Source: Bordetella parapertussis (GTDB lineage: Bacteria > Pseudomonadota > Gammaproteobacteria > Burkholderiales > Burkholderiaceae_A). From it: a stretch of 43,570 nt of DNA. Under the pieces are notes generated by a model, which made no database searches, was not told the DNA's origin, and saw only the letters and a program-made list of their open reading frames with translations. A program made the translations under genes and the position numbers. This document shows positions 17,577 through 26,934 of this stretch, piece by piece. Position 1 is the stretch's first letter; the number at the start of each line of letters is the position of its first letter. Location: the NCBI GenBank assembly GCA_945862985.1, contig CAMAZF010000019.1, positions 1-43,570 of the forward strand, read 5' to 3'.

Positions 17577-18836
17577 CTATACGCGACGGAAAGCGAGGGT
17601 TCCGTTGGTGCCACCAAAACCAAAGTTGTTCTTGAGTGCCACGGAGCCAGACCAATCTCGCGCCTCATTCGCGCAGTAATCCAGATCACACTCCGGGTCT
17701 TGATTCAGCAGGTTGATGGTGGGGGGGGCGATCTGGTGATACAGAGCCAAAACGGTGAGGACCGCCTCTAAACCGCCCGCTCCTCCGAGCAAATGCCCGG
17801 TCATGGACTTCGTAGAGTTCACCAACAGTTGTGACGCATGGGACCCGAATGCAGCCTTGATGGCCTCCGTCTCATTCTTATCGCCCAGGGGGGTGGACGT
17901 CCCATGGGCGTTCACATAGCCAACCGTGTCCGGGGACAGACCGGCATCTCGCAAAGCAGACACCATGCAACGACGTGGGCCATCCATGTTCGGGGCTGTC
18001 ATGTGGTGAGCATCCCCAGAGAATCCAACGCCAGCGAGCTCTGCATAGATGCGCGCGCCACGCGCACGCGCATGCTCATATTCTTCTAGGACCATCACTC
18101 CACCACCCTCGCCCAGCACAAATCCGTCACGGTCTTTGTCCCAAGGCCGCGAGGCCGTGTAGGGGTCGTCGTTTCGGGTCGATAGGGCGCGCGCGGCGGC
18201 GAACCCTCCGACACCCAGTGGGGAGATGGTGGACTCTGCACCACCAGCCACCATGACCTCTGCGTCACCCGCCTGGATGAGGCGCGCGGCGAGCCCAATG
18301 CTGTGCAACCCGGTGGTACACGCGGTCACCGCTGCAAGGTTGGGGCCTTGTAGGTTGCGAAGAATGCTGATGTGCCCCGAAATCATGTTGATGATGGAGC
18401 CGGGCACAAAGAAGGGGCTGATGCGACGGGCACCCCGGTTGGTGTACTCACCGTGGGTGTCTTCGATCATCGGAAGTCCCCCGATGCCGGAGCCCACCAT
18501 CACGCCAATTCGTTCCGTATTCGCCTCGGTCACGACAAGGCCGGAATCGTCGAGCGCCTGCAGACCCGCCGCAATGCCATAGTGGATGAAGACATCCATA
18601 TGGCGGGCTTCCTTGGCCGAAATGTAGTCTTCGATCTGGAAGCCCTTGACCTCACCGGCGAAGTGCACCGGCATACCGGCGTGATCAAAGCGAGTGATCG
18701 GGGCGATGCCATTCTTGCCCGCGACAATAGCCGACCATGTCTCTTGGACTGTGTTTCCAACAGGGGATACACAGCCAAGGCCGGTAATCACGACACGACG
18801 GCGCCCCACGGCGCCCGAGAGGCCGTTTGCACTCAT
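17577..18836 (-). CDS. fabF: 3-oxoacyl-[acyl-carrier-protein] synthase II
   Basis: A 419-residue condensing enzyme that extends acyl-ACP with malonyl-ACP. The thiolase-fold active site is intact: Cys173 in [11 protein letters not shown], one histidine in [14 protein letters not shown], and the second in [11 protein letters not shown] with the preceding lysine. The N-terminus [17 protein letters not shown] is typical. It lies 26 bp after acpP. The fabF-rpoE junction of 9 bp ties fatty-acid synthesis to the envelope-stress regulator and is common in this bacterial class. Confidence 0.97.
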   Translation of the reverse strand: MSANGLSGAVGRRRVVITGLGCVSPVGNTVQETWSAIVAGKNGIAPITRFDHAGMPVHFAGEVKGFQIEDYISAKEARHMDVFIHYGIAAGLQALDDSGLVVTEANTERIGVMVGSGIGGLPMIEDTHGEYTNRGARRISPFFVPGSIINMISGHISILRNLQGPNLAAVTACTTGLHSIGLAARLIQAGDAEVMVAGGAESTISPLGVGGFAAARALSTRNDDPYTASRPWDKDRDGFVLGEGGGVMVLEEYEHARARGARIYAELAGVGFSGDAHHMTAPNMDGPRRCMVSALRDAGLSPDTVGYVNAHGTSTPLGDKNETEAIKAAFGSHASQLLVNSTKSMTGHLLGGAGGLEAVLTVLALYHQIAPPTINLLNQDPECDLDYCANEARDWSGSVALKNNFGFGGTNGTLAFRRV

Positions 18837-18862
18837 CGGGTCAGTTGTCTCTGTCTGGAGAA

Positions 18863-19102
18863 TTACTTCTTCAGGTTGTTATTGATGAAGTCGATCGCCT
18901 GTTGAACCGTGGTGATCTTCTCGGCTTCCTCGTCGGGGATTTCGCACTCGAATGCGTCCTCGAGCGCCATGACCAGTTCTACGGTATCGAGCGAGTCAGC
19001 ACCGAGATCGTCAACGAACTTGGATTCCGTCTTGATGTCCTCAAGCTTGACGCCAAGTTGCTCCGAAACGATTGCTTTGACGCGCTTTTCGATGTCTTCC
19101 AT
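18863..19102 (-). CDS. acpP: Acyl carrier protein
   Basis: A 79-residue acidic protein that carries growing acyl chains. The phosphopantetheine attachment serine is in the invariant [12 protein letters not shown] 19102 gives the standard N-terminus [12 protein letters not shown] and is preceded by GGGAAG. The frame is open for eight more codons to 19126, which would give a non-standard basic extension, so the shorter form is preferred. It is flanked by fabG and fabF, the usual order. Confidence 0.97.
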   Translation of the reverse strand: MEDIEKRVKAIVSEQLGVKLEDIKTESKFVDDLGADSLDTVELVMALEDAFECEIPDEEAEKITTVQQAIDFINNNLKK

Positions 19103-19150
19103 AGTTTTCTTCCCTTTGTTAACCAAACAAGCTTTGGCGCCGCGATTGTA

Positions 19151-19915
19151 TCAGCACATCACCATTCCACCGTTGACACTGAGCGTCTCACCGGTGATGT
19201 ATCCCGCCGCCTCTGTCGACAAGAAGACTACAGAAGCAGCCACATCGTCAACCGTTCCGAGACGTTGCACGGGAATTTGCTGCTGCAGCGCGTGAATCTG
19301 GTCTTCGCTGAGCGCGCGAGTCATGTCGGTCTCAATGAAGCCTGGTGCCACACAGTTCACCGTGATGCCGCGGCTCGCAATCTCCCGAGCAAGCGCGCGA
19401 GTCATGCCAGCCACTCCAGCCTTGGCGGCTGCGTAATTCATCTGGCCTGGATTCCCGGAGATCCCCACCACCGAGGTGATGTTGACGATCCGGCCCCATC
19501 GAGCCTTCATCATCGGCTTGAGCACAGCGCGAGAGAGGCGGAAGACGCCCGTGAGATTGGCCTGAATCACCTCATCCCACTCGGAGTCTTTCATGCGCAG
19601 TGCCAGGTTGTCGCGAGTGATCCCCGCGTTATTCACCAAGATATCGAAGCGCCCGAAGTCGGCCATGACACGCTCCACCAGTGCGCCGGCAGCCTCTGGC
19701 TGCGTGACATCGAGCACCAGACCCGCACCGGTGTGTCCGGCCCCAGACAGGGCTGCGCTGATCCTGCCCGCACCGTCTTCTGATGTGGCTGTCCCCACGA
19801 CTGTGGCGCCTGCCTGAGCGAGCTGGAGCGCGATGGCCTGCCCAATCCCACGGGTTGCGCCCGTGACGACGGCCACTCGTCCCTTCAAGGGGGTAGAAAA
19901 AATAGAGGTCGTCAT
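19151..19915 (-). CDS. fabG: 3-oxoacyl-[acyl-carrier-protein] reductase
   Basis: A 254-residue short-chain dehydrogenase that reduces beta-ketoacyl-ACP with NADPH. The cofactor motif TGATRGIG (18-25), NNAG (95-98), and catalytic Ser148, Tyr161 and Lys165 (YAAAK) are present. ATG 19915 overlaps the fabD stop codon as ATGA and gives the family N-terminus. The frame runs open to 20080 inside fabD, which adds about 55 residues with no family likeness. Confidence 0.96.
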   Translation of the reverse strand: MTTSIFSTPLKGRVAVVTGATRGIGQAIALQLAQAGATVVGTATSEDGAGRISAALSGAGHTGAGLVLDVTQPEAAGALVERVMADFGRFDILVNNAGITRDNLALRMKDSEWDEVIQANLTGVFRLSRAVLKPMMKARWGRIVNITSVVGISGNPGQMNYAAAKAGVAGMTRALAREIASRGITVNCVAPGFIETDMTRALSEDQIHALQQQIPVQRLGTVDDVAASVVFLSTEAAGYITGETLSVNGGMVMC

Positions 19916-20844
19916 TTGAGTGCCTCCAGGCAGGCATCCAGACTGGCCTGGTCCGAGATCTGGAGGGTAGTGAGGGAGGGATCGATTCGCTTCACGAGCC
20001 CAGAGAGCACCTTTCCTGGACCGCACTCCACGATATGAGTGACACCCTGCCCAGCCATGGTCTGGATGGTCTTCACCCACTGAACGGGGCGCATCGCTTG
20101 GGCCGCAAGTGCAGCGACCATGTCCTGAGGCGCCTGGTGAGAGCGCACATCAACATTGTGAAGGACCGGCACGGATGGAGTCGACCAGGCGAGTGTGGGC
20201 AGGTGCTGCTCCAAGGCCCGTGCGGCAGGTTCCAGCAGACTGCTGTGGAAAGGAGCTGATACGGGCAGCATGAGTGCGCGCTTCGCACCGATGGTCTTGA
20301 GCGCCTCGCAGGCTGACTGCACAGCGGACAGGTGCCCAGCAATCACGGTTTGATCGGGAGCATTCAGGTTGACTGCCTCCACCACCGCCTCTGGCCGGGT
20401 GTGTTCCTGACAGTAGGCCTCGATGGCATCAGATGAGAGCCCGAGAACAGCCGCCATCCCTCCGACGCCCACCGGCACCGCTGACTGCATCTGTTGAGCT
20501 CGAAAACGAACCGCACGAACGGCCTCGGGCAGAGACAGGGCACCCGCCGCGCACAGCGCAGCGTACTCGCCGAGGCTATGACCTGCCATGATGCTCGGTG
20601 CAGAGCCGCCTGCAGCGCGGTAGGCCTGATAAAACCCCGCAGCACAGGCCACCATGACCGGCTGAGTGTTGACGGTGAGGTTTAAGTCCTCCGCTGGGCC
20701 ATTCGAGATCAGGGCTGCCAGGTCTTCACCCAAAGCAGCAGAGGCCGCCTCGATCGCCTGAGCCACGGCTGGATTTCCTTCAAAACCGGCCAGCATGCCC
20801 ACCGACTGAGAGCCCTGCCCCGGAAAAACAAACGCGCACTTCAA
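19912..20844 (-). CDS. fabD: Malonyl-CoA-ACP transacylase
   Basis: A 310-residue enzyme that loads malonyl groups on ACP. The N-terminal [13 protein letters not shown] and active-site GHSLGEY (Ser90) are intact, and the partner histidine is in [12 protein letters not shown] choose a TTG start at 20844: it gives [12 protein letters not shown] aligned with the family N-terminus, overlaps the fabH stop as TTGA, and has GGGAG upstream. An ATG exists at 20895, inside fabH, but would add 17 residues that do not look like FabD. Confidence 0.94.
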   Translation of the reverse strand: MKCAFVFPGQGSQSVGMLAGFEGNPAVAQAIEAASAALGEDLAALISNGPAEDLNLTVNTQPVMVACAAGFYQAYRAAGGSAPSIMAGHSLGEYAALCAAGALSLPEAVRAVRFRAQQMQSAVPVGVGGMAAVLGLSSDAIEAYCQEHTRPEAVVEAVNLNAPDQTVIAGHLSAVQSACEALKTIGAKRALMLPVSAPFHSSLLEPAARALEQHLPTLAWSTPSVPVLHNVDVRSHQAPQDMVAALAAQAMRPVQWVKTIQTMAGQGVTHIVECGPGKVLSGLVKRIDPSLTTLQISDQASLDACLEALK

Positions 20845-21848
20845 GCCTTCACTCCCTTCAACTGCTGCGTGGTTTTCAATAGAACTGCTCCCCATGTGAA
20901 CCCCCCACCCACGCCTTGCAGCAAGATGGTCTGGCCTGGCTGGATACGCCCCTCCCGGCGCGCAACATCAAAGGCAAGGGGGACCGAGGCAGCCGAGGTG
21001 TTGCCATGACGATCGACCGTTGTGACCACTCGATCGAACGGAAGCCCCAGGCGACGCGCAGTGAACTGAAGAATTCGAATGTTGGCCTGGTGAGGCACCA
21101 ACCAGTCGATCTGCTCAGGGCTCATGCTGGCATCGGCAAGCACCTCGCGCGCAGACGATTCCAGTACCTCAACGGCCAGCTTGAACACCGCCTGACCGTC
21201 CATGGTGAGGAATGGGTGCCCCTGGGCCTGCCCATGCGCCACCTGGCCGGCCGTGCGCAGAATGTGCTCGTACTCGCCTCGGGCATGAAGCCGGTGCGCC
21301 AGCACACCAGGTGCGTCCCCGGCTTTGAGAACAAAGGCTCCCGCGCCATCCCCAAAAAGTACGCAGGTGCCCCGATCCTTCCAATCCAAGATTCGCGTGA
21401 AGACCTCCGCACCAATCACCAGGGCGGTGCTGGCTTTGCCAGCCTTGATGAACAAGTCTGCGGTAGCGAGTGCGTAGACAAAGCCGCTACAGACGGCCTG
21501 AACGTCGAACGCAGCGCCCTTCGAGATCCCCAGCTTCTTTTGGACCAGGCAGGCCGTTGAGGGAAAGATCATGTCCGGAGTGGACGTCGCCAGAATGATC
21601 AGATCGACCTCTGAGGCATCGACGCCCGCATCTGCGAGCGCACGACGTGAAGCCTCCGCCGCCAGATCGCTGGTGGAGAGATCGGGCGCTGCAATGTGGC
21701 GTTGAACGATGCCTGTGCGCTCCTGGATCCAGGCATCAGAGGTCTCAATGCCGTCTGCTGCAAGCCGCTCCGCAAGCGCTTGGTTCCCGACGGGCTCTCC
21801 AGGCAGATAACTGCCGGTTCCGACAATCTGACTAAACCGCTCGGTCAC
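20841..21848 (-). CDS. fabH: 3-oxoacyl-[acyl-carrier-protein] synthase III
   Basis: A 335-residue condensing enzyme that starts fatty-acid synthesis from acetyl-CoA and malonyl-ACP. Cys120 in [13 protein letters not shown], the histidine in [10 protein letters not shown] and the asparagine in [12 protein letters not shown] form the catalytic triad. The start is GTG 21848, with CAGGAG at good spacing and the N-terminus [16 protein letters not shown]. It overlaps plsX by 17 bp. An alternative GTG at 21869 adds seven residues and lacks a better ribosome site. Confidence 0.95.
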   Translation of the reverse strand: MTERFSQIVGTGSYLPGEPVGNQALAERLAADGIETSDAWIQERTGIVQRHIAAPDLSTSDLAAEASRRALADAGVDASEVDLIILATSTPDMIFPSTACLVQKKLGISKGAAFDVQAVCSGFVYALATADLFIKAGKASTALVIGAEVFTRILDWKDRGTCVLFGDGAGAFVLKAGDAPGVLAHRLHARGEYEHILRTAGQVAHGQAQGHPFLTMDGQAVFKLAVEVLESSAREVLADASMSPEQIDWLVPHQANIRILQFTARRLGLPFDRVVTTVDRHGNTSAASVPLAFDVARREGRIQPGQTILLQGVGGGFTWGAVLLKTTQQLKGVKA

Positions 21849-22896
21849 GCAAAACTCCTGCTTCAGCACCTAGGGCACGTGCAATTCGATCATTGAGGTC
21901 TTTGGAGGCCGCGTCGGCGGCACGAGACAAGGCATGGCGAAAGGCGTATGCATCGGCAGAGCCATGGCTCTTCACCACGATACCCCGCAGGCCCAAGAGC
22001 GCTGCACCGTTGTAACGTCGGTGATCGACGCGTTTGGCGAACCGCCGCAGGACCGCTTGAGCGATCAACGCAGCCAGCTTGGAGCTCCAGGACCGCATAA
22101 ATTCTTCCTTGAGGAAACTGCCCATCATTTGAGCCAGGCCCTCGGAGGTCTTCAGGGCGACGTTGCCGACAAATCCATCGCAAACGATGACATCGGTGGT
22201 GCCCTTGAAGATGTCATTCCCTTCCACGTTCCCGTAGAAACGAAGACTGCTCTGGCGCAGGAGTTCACCGGCAGCCTTGACCGTCTCGTTGCCCTTGATG
22301 ACCTCCTCGCCCACATTCAGCAGGCCCACACTCGGTGCCTGGGCAGAAACCTCACCCTGCGCATCATTGAGTGCCGAAACCAGAGCACAGCCCATGAGGG
22401 CGAACTGAAGCAGATGTTCGGCCGAGCAATCGACGTTGGCACCCAGGTCGAGCATGAGGGTGGAGCCACCCGTGCGATTGGGCAGCGCGGTGGCAATGGC
22501 AGGGCGGTCGATGCCGTCCAGCATCTTCAGGACGTAGCGAGCAATGGCCATGAGCGCACCGGTGTTGCCGGCACTGACCGCCGCATGTGCTCGCCCATCA
22601 TGAACAGCCTCGATGGCCATTCGCATCGAGGAGCGGCGCTTATTCTTGAGCGCAACTGCGGGGGGGTCGTCCATGGCGACCACCTCTTCCGCATGCAAGA
22701 AGTCGAGTCGACCACTCAGGCTGGTGGCCCAATGCGCCTGGTGCCGATCCAGCCATGCACGAAGGGTAGGCTCGTCTCCCACCAGCAATGCATGGTGGGA
22801 TGGATTCCGCTGAAGGAAATCGATGGCTGCTGGAAGCGTCACGGAAGGACCGTGATCACCCCCCATGCAGTCAATCGCGACGCGCACGTGAAGCAC
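21832..22896 (-). CDS. plsX: Phosphate acyltransferase PlsX
   Basis: A protein of about 354 residues that converts acyl-ACP to acyl-phosphate for the first acylation of glycerol 3-phosphate. The N-terminal signature [19 protein letters not shown] is diagnostic. Further family stretches include [19 protein letters not shown] and [17 protein letters not shown]. The start is GTG 22896, or possibly GTG 22887 three codons later; neither has a clear ribosome site, so the N-terminus is uncertain by three residues. It lies between rpmF and fabH, the standard order. Confidence 0.95.
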   Translation of the reverse strand: MLHVRVAIDCMGGDHGPSVTLPAAIDFLQRNPSHHALLVGDEPTLRAWLDRHQAHWATSLSGRLDFLHAEEVVAMDDPPAVALKNKRRSSMRMAIEAVHDGRAHAAVSAGNTGALMAIARYVLKMLDGIDRPAIATALPNRTGGSTLMLDLGANVDCSAEHLLQFALMGCALVSALNDAQGEVSAQAPSVGLLNVGEEVIKGNETVKAAGELLRQSSLRFYGNVEGNDIFKGTTDVIVCDGFVGNVALKTSEGLAQMMGSFLKEEFMRSWSSKLAALIAQAVLRRFAKRVDHRRYNGAALLGLRGIVVKSHGSADAYAFRHALSRAADAASKDLNDRIARALGAEAGVLRDRAV

Positions 22897-22913
22897 GGAT
22901 CTGATTTTTTAAG

Positions 22914-22937
22914 GCCAAGGACGACAGACGCCTTGGC
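22914..22937 (-). other. Hairpin between rpmF and plsX
   Basis: GCCAAGG pairs with CCTTGGC over a 10-base loop in the 53-bp gap between the rpmF stop codon and the plsX start. On the minus strand it is followed by CTTAAAAAATC and not by a T-run, so it is more likely a processing or stability element than a terminator. Confidence 0.3.
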
Positions 22938-22949
22938 GGAGCGACAAGA

Positions 22950-23135
22950 CTACGCCTCGCCAGCGCCGGTTTTCACAACACGCTTGCCACGGTAGTAGCC
23001 GGTGGGGCTGATGTGGTGACGGCGGTGCACCTCACCCGTGGTTGGCTCAACCGCGGTGGGAGGGTTGGTGAGAAAGTCGTGCGCCCGGTGCATACCACGC
23101 TTGGAGGGCGATTTCTTGTTCTGTTGGACAGCCAT
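22950..23135 (-). CDS. rpmF: 50S ribosomal protein L32
   Basis: A 61-residue basic ribosomal protein. The conserved N-terminus [19 protein letters not shown] is diagnostic. It is of the cysteine-free type, lacking the CxxC zinc site of some L32 paralogues. GGAG precedes ATG 23135. It lies 54 bp after yceD and is followed by plsX. Confidence 0.97.
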   Translation of the reverse strand: MAVQQNKKSPSKRGMHRAHDFLTNPPTAVEPTTGEVHRRHHISPTGYYRGKRVVKTGAGEA

Positions 23136-23189
23136 GTCAATGCTCCAGATGTCTCGAGAAAAACTCGCGTAAAAACAGGCGATTGTAGC

Positions 23190-23696
23190 CTAGTCTTTGT
23201 CTTTTTGGTGTAGAAGTGATGCGAGCCCTGAGAATGGGCGCTGCAGGTCCTGACTGACCGGCTGCTGCGGAAGCTCACAGGCTGGGTGAACCATCATGTC
23301 CTCCACCGCCAGCAGCAGCTCATCTTCCACCAGACTCACGAGGCTGGCCTCGTCCTCGGTGGAGAGCGTCTCCTCCAAGCTGTCCTCCAGAGAGAGTTCT
23401 GCATCAGCCTCAGCTGCGGTGTCGAACAGTCGGAACCTACGCTCAGCCGAGAAGGCAACCGTCAGATCCGTGAGACAACGAGTGCATGTCAAACCCACTG
23501 GGCCATCGACCCGAAGCGTTAAAGAGCCCCCCTCAAAACGAGCGTGCCATTGCAAGACACCCTCTGAGCGAAGACCAGCGGCTTGCAGGCGCTCGGTCTC
23601 GGCCGACATGGAACCTTGCCACTCACCTCCTCCTGGGAACTGCTCTTCCAACAGTCGGCGATCGATCGGGTCATGCCCTGAGAATCCGGTTTTCAT
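23190..23696 (-). CDS. yceD: YceD/DUF177-family protein
   Basis: A 168-residue protein of the DUF177 family, almost always encoded just before rpmF. A central LTCTRCLTDLTVAF segment carries the family's CxxC pair (about residues 71-74), followed by the acidic stretch typical of the family and a conserved PxC in MVHPACELP. Work in E. coli and plants links the family to 23S rRNA accumulation or 50S assembly, though the biochemical role is not settled. It is divergent from maf, with only 32 bp between the two start codons. Confidence 0.9.
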   Translation of the reverse strand: MKTGFSGHDPIDRRLLEEQFPGGGEWQGSMSAETERLQAAGLRSEGVLQWHARFEGGSLTLRVDGPVGLTCTRCLTDLTVAFSAERRFRLFDTAAEADAELSLEDSLEETLSTEDEASLVSLVEDELLLAVEDMMVHPACELPQQPVSQDLQRPFSGLASLLHQKDKD

Positions 23697-23728
23697 GAGC
23701 CAGATGATACTGCCCCTAAAATGCAGCC

Positions 23729-24322
23729 ATGCTCATTCTTGCCTCCACCAGCCCCTATCGCCGGGAACTGCTCAACCGCCTGGGCCTCCCTTTTGAATGC
23801 CATGCCCCGGGCGTGGACGAATCTGACATGCCCGGAGAGGCACCCCTTGCGCTCTCGCAGCGCCTCGCGCGGGAGAAAGCGGCAGCTGTCCTTCAGCGAT
23901 TTCCCACTGCGACCGTGATTGGGTCCGATCAGGTGGCCGTGTGCAAAGGACGCGTTCTGGGCAAGCCGGGCACACCAGAGCGGGCCTTGGAGCAGCTGCA
24001 ATGGCAGCGTGAGAGTGTTACGGAGTTCCACACGGCGTTTGCCGTCTTACAGTCGGGCCGGTCCATCGAAGAGGTGGTCACCACGCGTGTCCGGTGGAGG
24101 CCTGCGGCGGAGCTGACCGACGAAAAACTGCTTCGCTACATTGAGCGAGAACGTCCTCTGGACTGTGCGGGCGCCGCGAAGTCAGAAGGCCTCGGCATCG
24201 TGCTTTTGGAGCAGGTAGACAGCACGGATCCCACCGCGCTGATCGGCCTTCCCATGATTCGAGTCAGCCAGGCGCTCAGCGCCCTAGGCTGGGAGTTGCT
24301 GCCTCGTCCCGTAGAAGCTTGA
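23729..24322 (+). CDS. maf: Maf-family nucleotide pyrophosphatase (YceF type)
   Basis: A 197-residue house-cleaning enzyme that hydrolyses non-canonical nucleoside triphosphates. The N-terminus LILASTSPYRRELL and GSDQVAVC are Maf hallmarks, and the YceF-type sequence points to 7-methyl-GTP as substrate by family. Its place next to yceD-rpmF matches E. coli yceF. There is no ribosome site: TAAAAT at 23717-23722 resembles a -10 element 6 bases before the ATG, so the mRNA may have almost no leader. Its last 47 bp overlap the end of sppA on the other strand. Confidence 0.92.
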   Translation: MLILASTSPYRRELLNRLGLPFECHAPGVDESDMPGEAPLALSQRLAREKAAAVLQRFPTATVIGSDQVAVCKGRVLGKPGTPERALEQLQWQRESVTEFHTAFAVLQSGRSIEEVVTTRVRWRPAAELTDEKLLRYIERERPLDCAGAAKSEGLGIVLLEQVDSTDPTALIGLPMIRVSQALSALGWELLPRPVEA

Positions 24323-25274
24323 TGGCAGAGGCACCGGCACCTGCCCCAAACTCGCGGGCAAGCCGTTCAGGCCAGCTCGGTTCGAAGCTGTAGTCGACCA
24401 GTTTTTCGACCTGAATCACCTCTCGAGCAACCCCCTCCAGGGAGCCCAGCCCATCGGCCAGGCCCAGCTCAATGCTGCGATTTCCGGAGAACACCATGCC
24501 AGAAAAGACTTCGTCGCCACCCTTGAGACGCTCTCCGCGGCCCGTCTTGACCGCCGTGATGAACTGCTGATGGACCTCGTTCAGCATGTCCTGAACCATC
24601 TTCTTGGCCTTCGGGTCTTCCGGCAGGAAGGGGTCGTTCAATGCCTTGTGCTCACCCGCGGTCATGAGTCTGCGCTCTACCCCGACCTTTTTGAGCAACT
24701 CGGTAAATCCAAAGCTGTCCATGCGCACGCCGATAGAGCCCACCAAGCTGGCTTGGCTCACATAGATGGAGTCGGCCGCTGCTGCCACGTAGTAGGCGCC
24801 AGATGCACCCACGTCCTCAATGACCGCGATCACCTTCTTGTCAGGATGGATCGCTTTGAGGCGACGGATCTCATCAAAAATAAGTGCTGACTGAACCGGG
24901 CTGCCTCCCGGGCTATTGATCCGCAGGATGATTCCCTTGGCTTCCTTCGTCTCAAAGGCCTCACGCAGAGCGTCGTTCACCGTAAAGGCATCCACATCAC
25001 CGTCTGCCTCGATCACCCCCAGAACACTCACGACGGCGGTGTGCTCTGCCATCGTCTCTGCCCCACCATGCTCGCGCCAGGGCTCCTTGGTGAGCAAAAG
25101 GATCAGCCAGACAAAAAAGAGCAGCGTCAGAATGCGACGGGCCATGGCCCAGCGGCGTGCGTCCTTTGCCTCCTTGAGCTGGCCCTGCACCAGCTTTTCA
25201 ATGACCGAACGCTCCCAAAGACTGGCCTGATGGGGTTGCACGTCAAGGGGGTCACGCTCATTCGGTTGAGACAT
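24276..25274 (-). CDS. sppA: Signal peptide peptidase SppA, S49 family
   Basis: A 332-residue membrane-bound serine protease of the short (single-domain) SppA type. A cytoplasmic N-terminus is followed by one transmembrane helix at about 47-63. The S49 core carries the nucleophile Ser158 in DVGASGAYYVA and the likely general-base Lys210 in TAGEHKALNDPF. RINSPGGSP (118-126) is also a family signature. It degrades leftover signal peptides and other membrane-bound peptides. The 3' end overlaps maf on the opposite strand. It starts 9 bp after the HAD phosphatase stop region. Confidence 0.92.
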   Translation of the reverse strand: MSQPNERDPLDVQPHQASLWERSVIEKLVQGQLKEAKDARRWAMARRILTLLFFVWLILLLTKEPWREHGGAETMAEHTAVVSVLGVIEADGDVDAFTVNDALREAFETKEAKGIILRINSPGGSPVQSALIFDEIRRLKAIHPDKKVIAVIEDVGASGAYYVAAAADSIYVSQASLVGSIGVRMDSFGFTELLKKVGVERRLMTAGEHKALNDPFLPEDPKAKKMVQDMLNEVHQQFITAVKTGRGERLKGGDEVFSGMVFSGNRSIELGLADGLGSLEGVAREVIQVEKLVDYSFEPSWPERLAREFGAGAGASAIKLLRDEAATPSLGR

Positions 25275-25283
25275 AAAGGCCTT

Positions 25284-25940
25284 TCAGGAAGAAACCGTTT
25301 GCAGTACCCAGCGAGACAGGCTGGGAACGTCGTTCATGATAACCAAGGGTCGGGCTGCTTCAAGACGATCCAGAGGGTGCGCGCCATAGGTCACTGCGGC
25401 TGCATGAGCCCCTGCGGCATGCGCCATTTCAATGTCGTGGGTGGTATCGCCAATCATCAGCACCTGCTGGGGACGGACCGAGAAGGCATCGCACAGCTCC
25501 AACAGCATGTCTGGGGATGGCTTGGGCACGGATTCATCCGCGCATCTGGAATCCGCAAAATAGTGTCGGGTCTGGGTGGCATCGAAGGCCCGCTCGAGTC
25601 CCGCTCGGGATTTGCCCGTGGCGACCGCCAACGGCAGCTGTCGCTCCCTCAGGTCGTCAAAGAGACGCGTCATCCCAGCAAAGGGGGTGAGGTATTGATC
25701 TCGGGACAGATAGTGATGTCGGTATCGGTCGGTGAGAGCCAGGACTTGGTCTGGACTCAAGCCAGGGGCTACATGGGCAAGCGCATCGTGAAGACCAAGC
25801 CCAATGACGTAGGACGCCTCCTCAAGGCTTGGGATAGGCAAGCCAAGATCCGCACAAGACTGACGAATGGCCTCAGCGATCGTGAGCGTGGAATCGACCA
25901 CCGTGCCGTCCCAGTCGAAAACCACCAGTTCAATGTTCAA
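25284..25940 (-). CDS. HAD-family phosphatase, Gph-like
   Basis: A product of about 218 residues. The haloacid dehalogenase motifs are intact: motif I FDWDGTVVDST (Asp9, Asp11), motif II in VATGKSRAG, motif III lysine in VPKPSPD, and motif IV MIGDTTHDIEMA. The cap is of the helical C1 type, as in phosphoglycolate phosphatase, but substrate cannot be assigned. I choose TTG 25940: AGGAG stands 7 bases before it and it gives the standard N-terminus NIELVVFDWDG. It overlaps rluC by 11 bp. An earlier ATG at 25982 lies inside rluC. Neighbouring rluC is a frequent partner in proteobacteria. Confidence 0.88.
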   Translation of the reverse strand: MNIELVVFDWDGTVVDSTLTIAEAIRQSCADLGLPIPSLEEASYVIGLGLHDALAHVAPGLSPDQVLALTDRYRHHYLSRDQYLTPFAGMTRLFDDLRERQLPLAVATGKSRAGLERAFDATQTRHYFADSRCADESVPKPSPDMLLELCDAFSVRPQQVLMIGDTTHDIEMAHAAGAHAAAVTYGAHPLDRLEAARPLVIMNDVPSLSRWVLQTVSS

Positions 25941-26934
25941 GCTTGGGCTCCTGAAGTGCGGCACGTTCGAGCGTAAGAGCAAGGGCGGGTGGAAGCGCCG
26001 CGGAGAGGCTCAGCGCCTCTCCCCAGGCATCTTCGCTCAGTTCCAACCGCCAGGCGTGCAGAAAGAGTCGATTCAGCCCGAGTGACTTGGCTGCGGCCTC
26101 TGCACGCGGGTCGGTGTATTTGGGGTCGCCGAGAATCGCGTGCCCGCGGGATTGCAGGTGCACCCGAATCTGGTGCGTTCGTCCGGTCAGAGGCTCACAT
26201 TGCAAGAGAGAGACCACTTCAGAGCCGGCCTTGCCCAAACCCAGGAGGCGGACCCGGGTTGCGCTTGCCTGTCCCTCTGGGTCAGGGCGAACCCAACGCT
26301 CTCCATTCGGCGCCAAGGTCTTCAGCAGTGGCGTTTTAATGATCTGGCTTCCAGCCTCACGCCAAGCACCAACGACCAGTGCCAGGTATCGCTTTCTCAT
26401 GCCCCCCTCTCGAAGCAGGCGATGCAGGCGCAGCAGCACTTTTCTTTGGGTGGCCAGCATGAGCAGCCCCGAAGTCTCTCGATCGAGCCGATGGGCCAGT
26501 TCCAGGTAGGGGTCCTGTCGGATGGCGCGCAAGGCCTCGACCACCCCCAGGTCAACCCCACTACCTCCATGCACCGCCAGCCCGGCGGGCTTGTCGACCA
26601 CCAAAAGGCCCTCGTGATCGAAGATGGTCTGAAGCTGACCCACCATCCGGTCGGCCTTCGCCTGCCGAGCCATGACGGCACCCTGCGCCTCTTCTTGGGG
26701 CGTAGCGACTCGGACGGGGGGAATACGAAGCGTCTGCCCAACAGACAGACGGGTGTCCGCCTGCACACGGCCCTTGTCGAGGCGCACCTCGCCTGAGCGG
26801 ATCATGCGGTAGACGCGAGTCTTGGGGACGCCTTTGAGGATGCGAAGCAGGAAGTTATCCACACGCTGGCCGTCCCCCCCTTCGTCGATGACCAGGTTCT
26901 GGACCTGATGAAAAGCATTTTCCAGTGATTTCAT
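25930..26934 (-). CDS. rluC: 23S rRNA pseudouridine synthase, RluC type
   Basis: A 334-residue enzyme. An S4 RNA-binding domain is at about 20-80 (RVDNFLLRILKGVPKTRVYRMI). The RluA-family catalytic domain follows, with Asp151 in AHRLDRETSGLL and the later motif TGRTHQIRVHLQSRGH. By likeness and by its HAD-phosphatase neighbour it is RluC, which modifies positions 955, 2504 and 2580 of E. coli 23S rRNA. ATG 26934 is chosen because the frame upstream to 27246 shows no family likeness and lies in the rne leader. Confidence 0.93.
   Translation of the reverse strand: MKSLENAFHQVQNLVIDEGGDGQRVDNFLLRILKGVPKTRVYRMIRSGEVRLDKGRVQADTRLSVGQTLRIPPVRVATPQEEAQGAVMARQAKADRMVGQLQTIFDHEGLLVVDKPAGLAVHGGSGVDLGVVEALRAIRQDPYLELAHRLDRETSGLLMLATQRKVLLRLHRLLREGGMRKRYLALVVGAWREAGSQIIKTPLLKTLAPNGERWVRPDPEGQASATRVRLLGLGKAGSEVVSLLQCEPLTGRTHQIRVHLQSRGHAILGDPKYTDPRAEAAAKSLGLNRLFLHAWRLELSEDAWGEALSLSAALPPALALTLERAALQEPKLEH

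Noticed and set aside
17568-17700. Sigma-E autoregulatory promoter directly before rpoE
   Set aside because: A GGAAC element is visible at the fabF end, but no matching TCTGA-like -10 stands at the right distance.
19916-20080. N-terminal extension of fabG into fabD
   Set aside because: About 55 residues unlike any FabG; ATG 19915 with an ATGA overlap is far better.
21934-22995. 353-codon open frame antisense to plsX
   Set aside because: The opposite strand is a clear plsX; the antisense product is histidine- and glutamine-rich with no recognisable domain.
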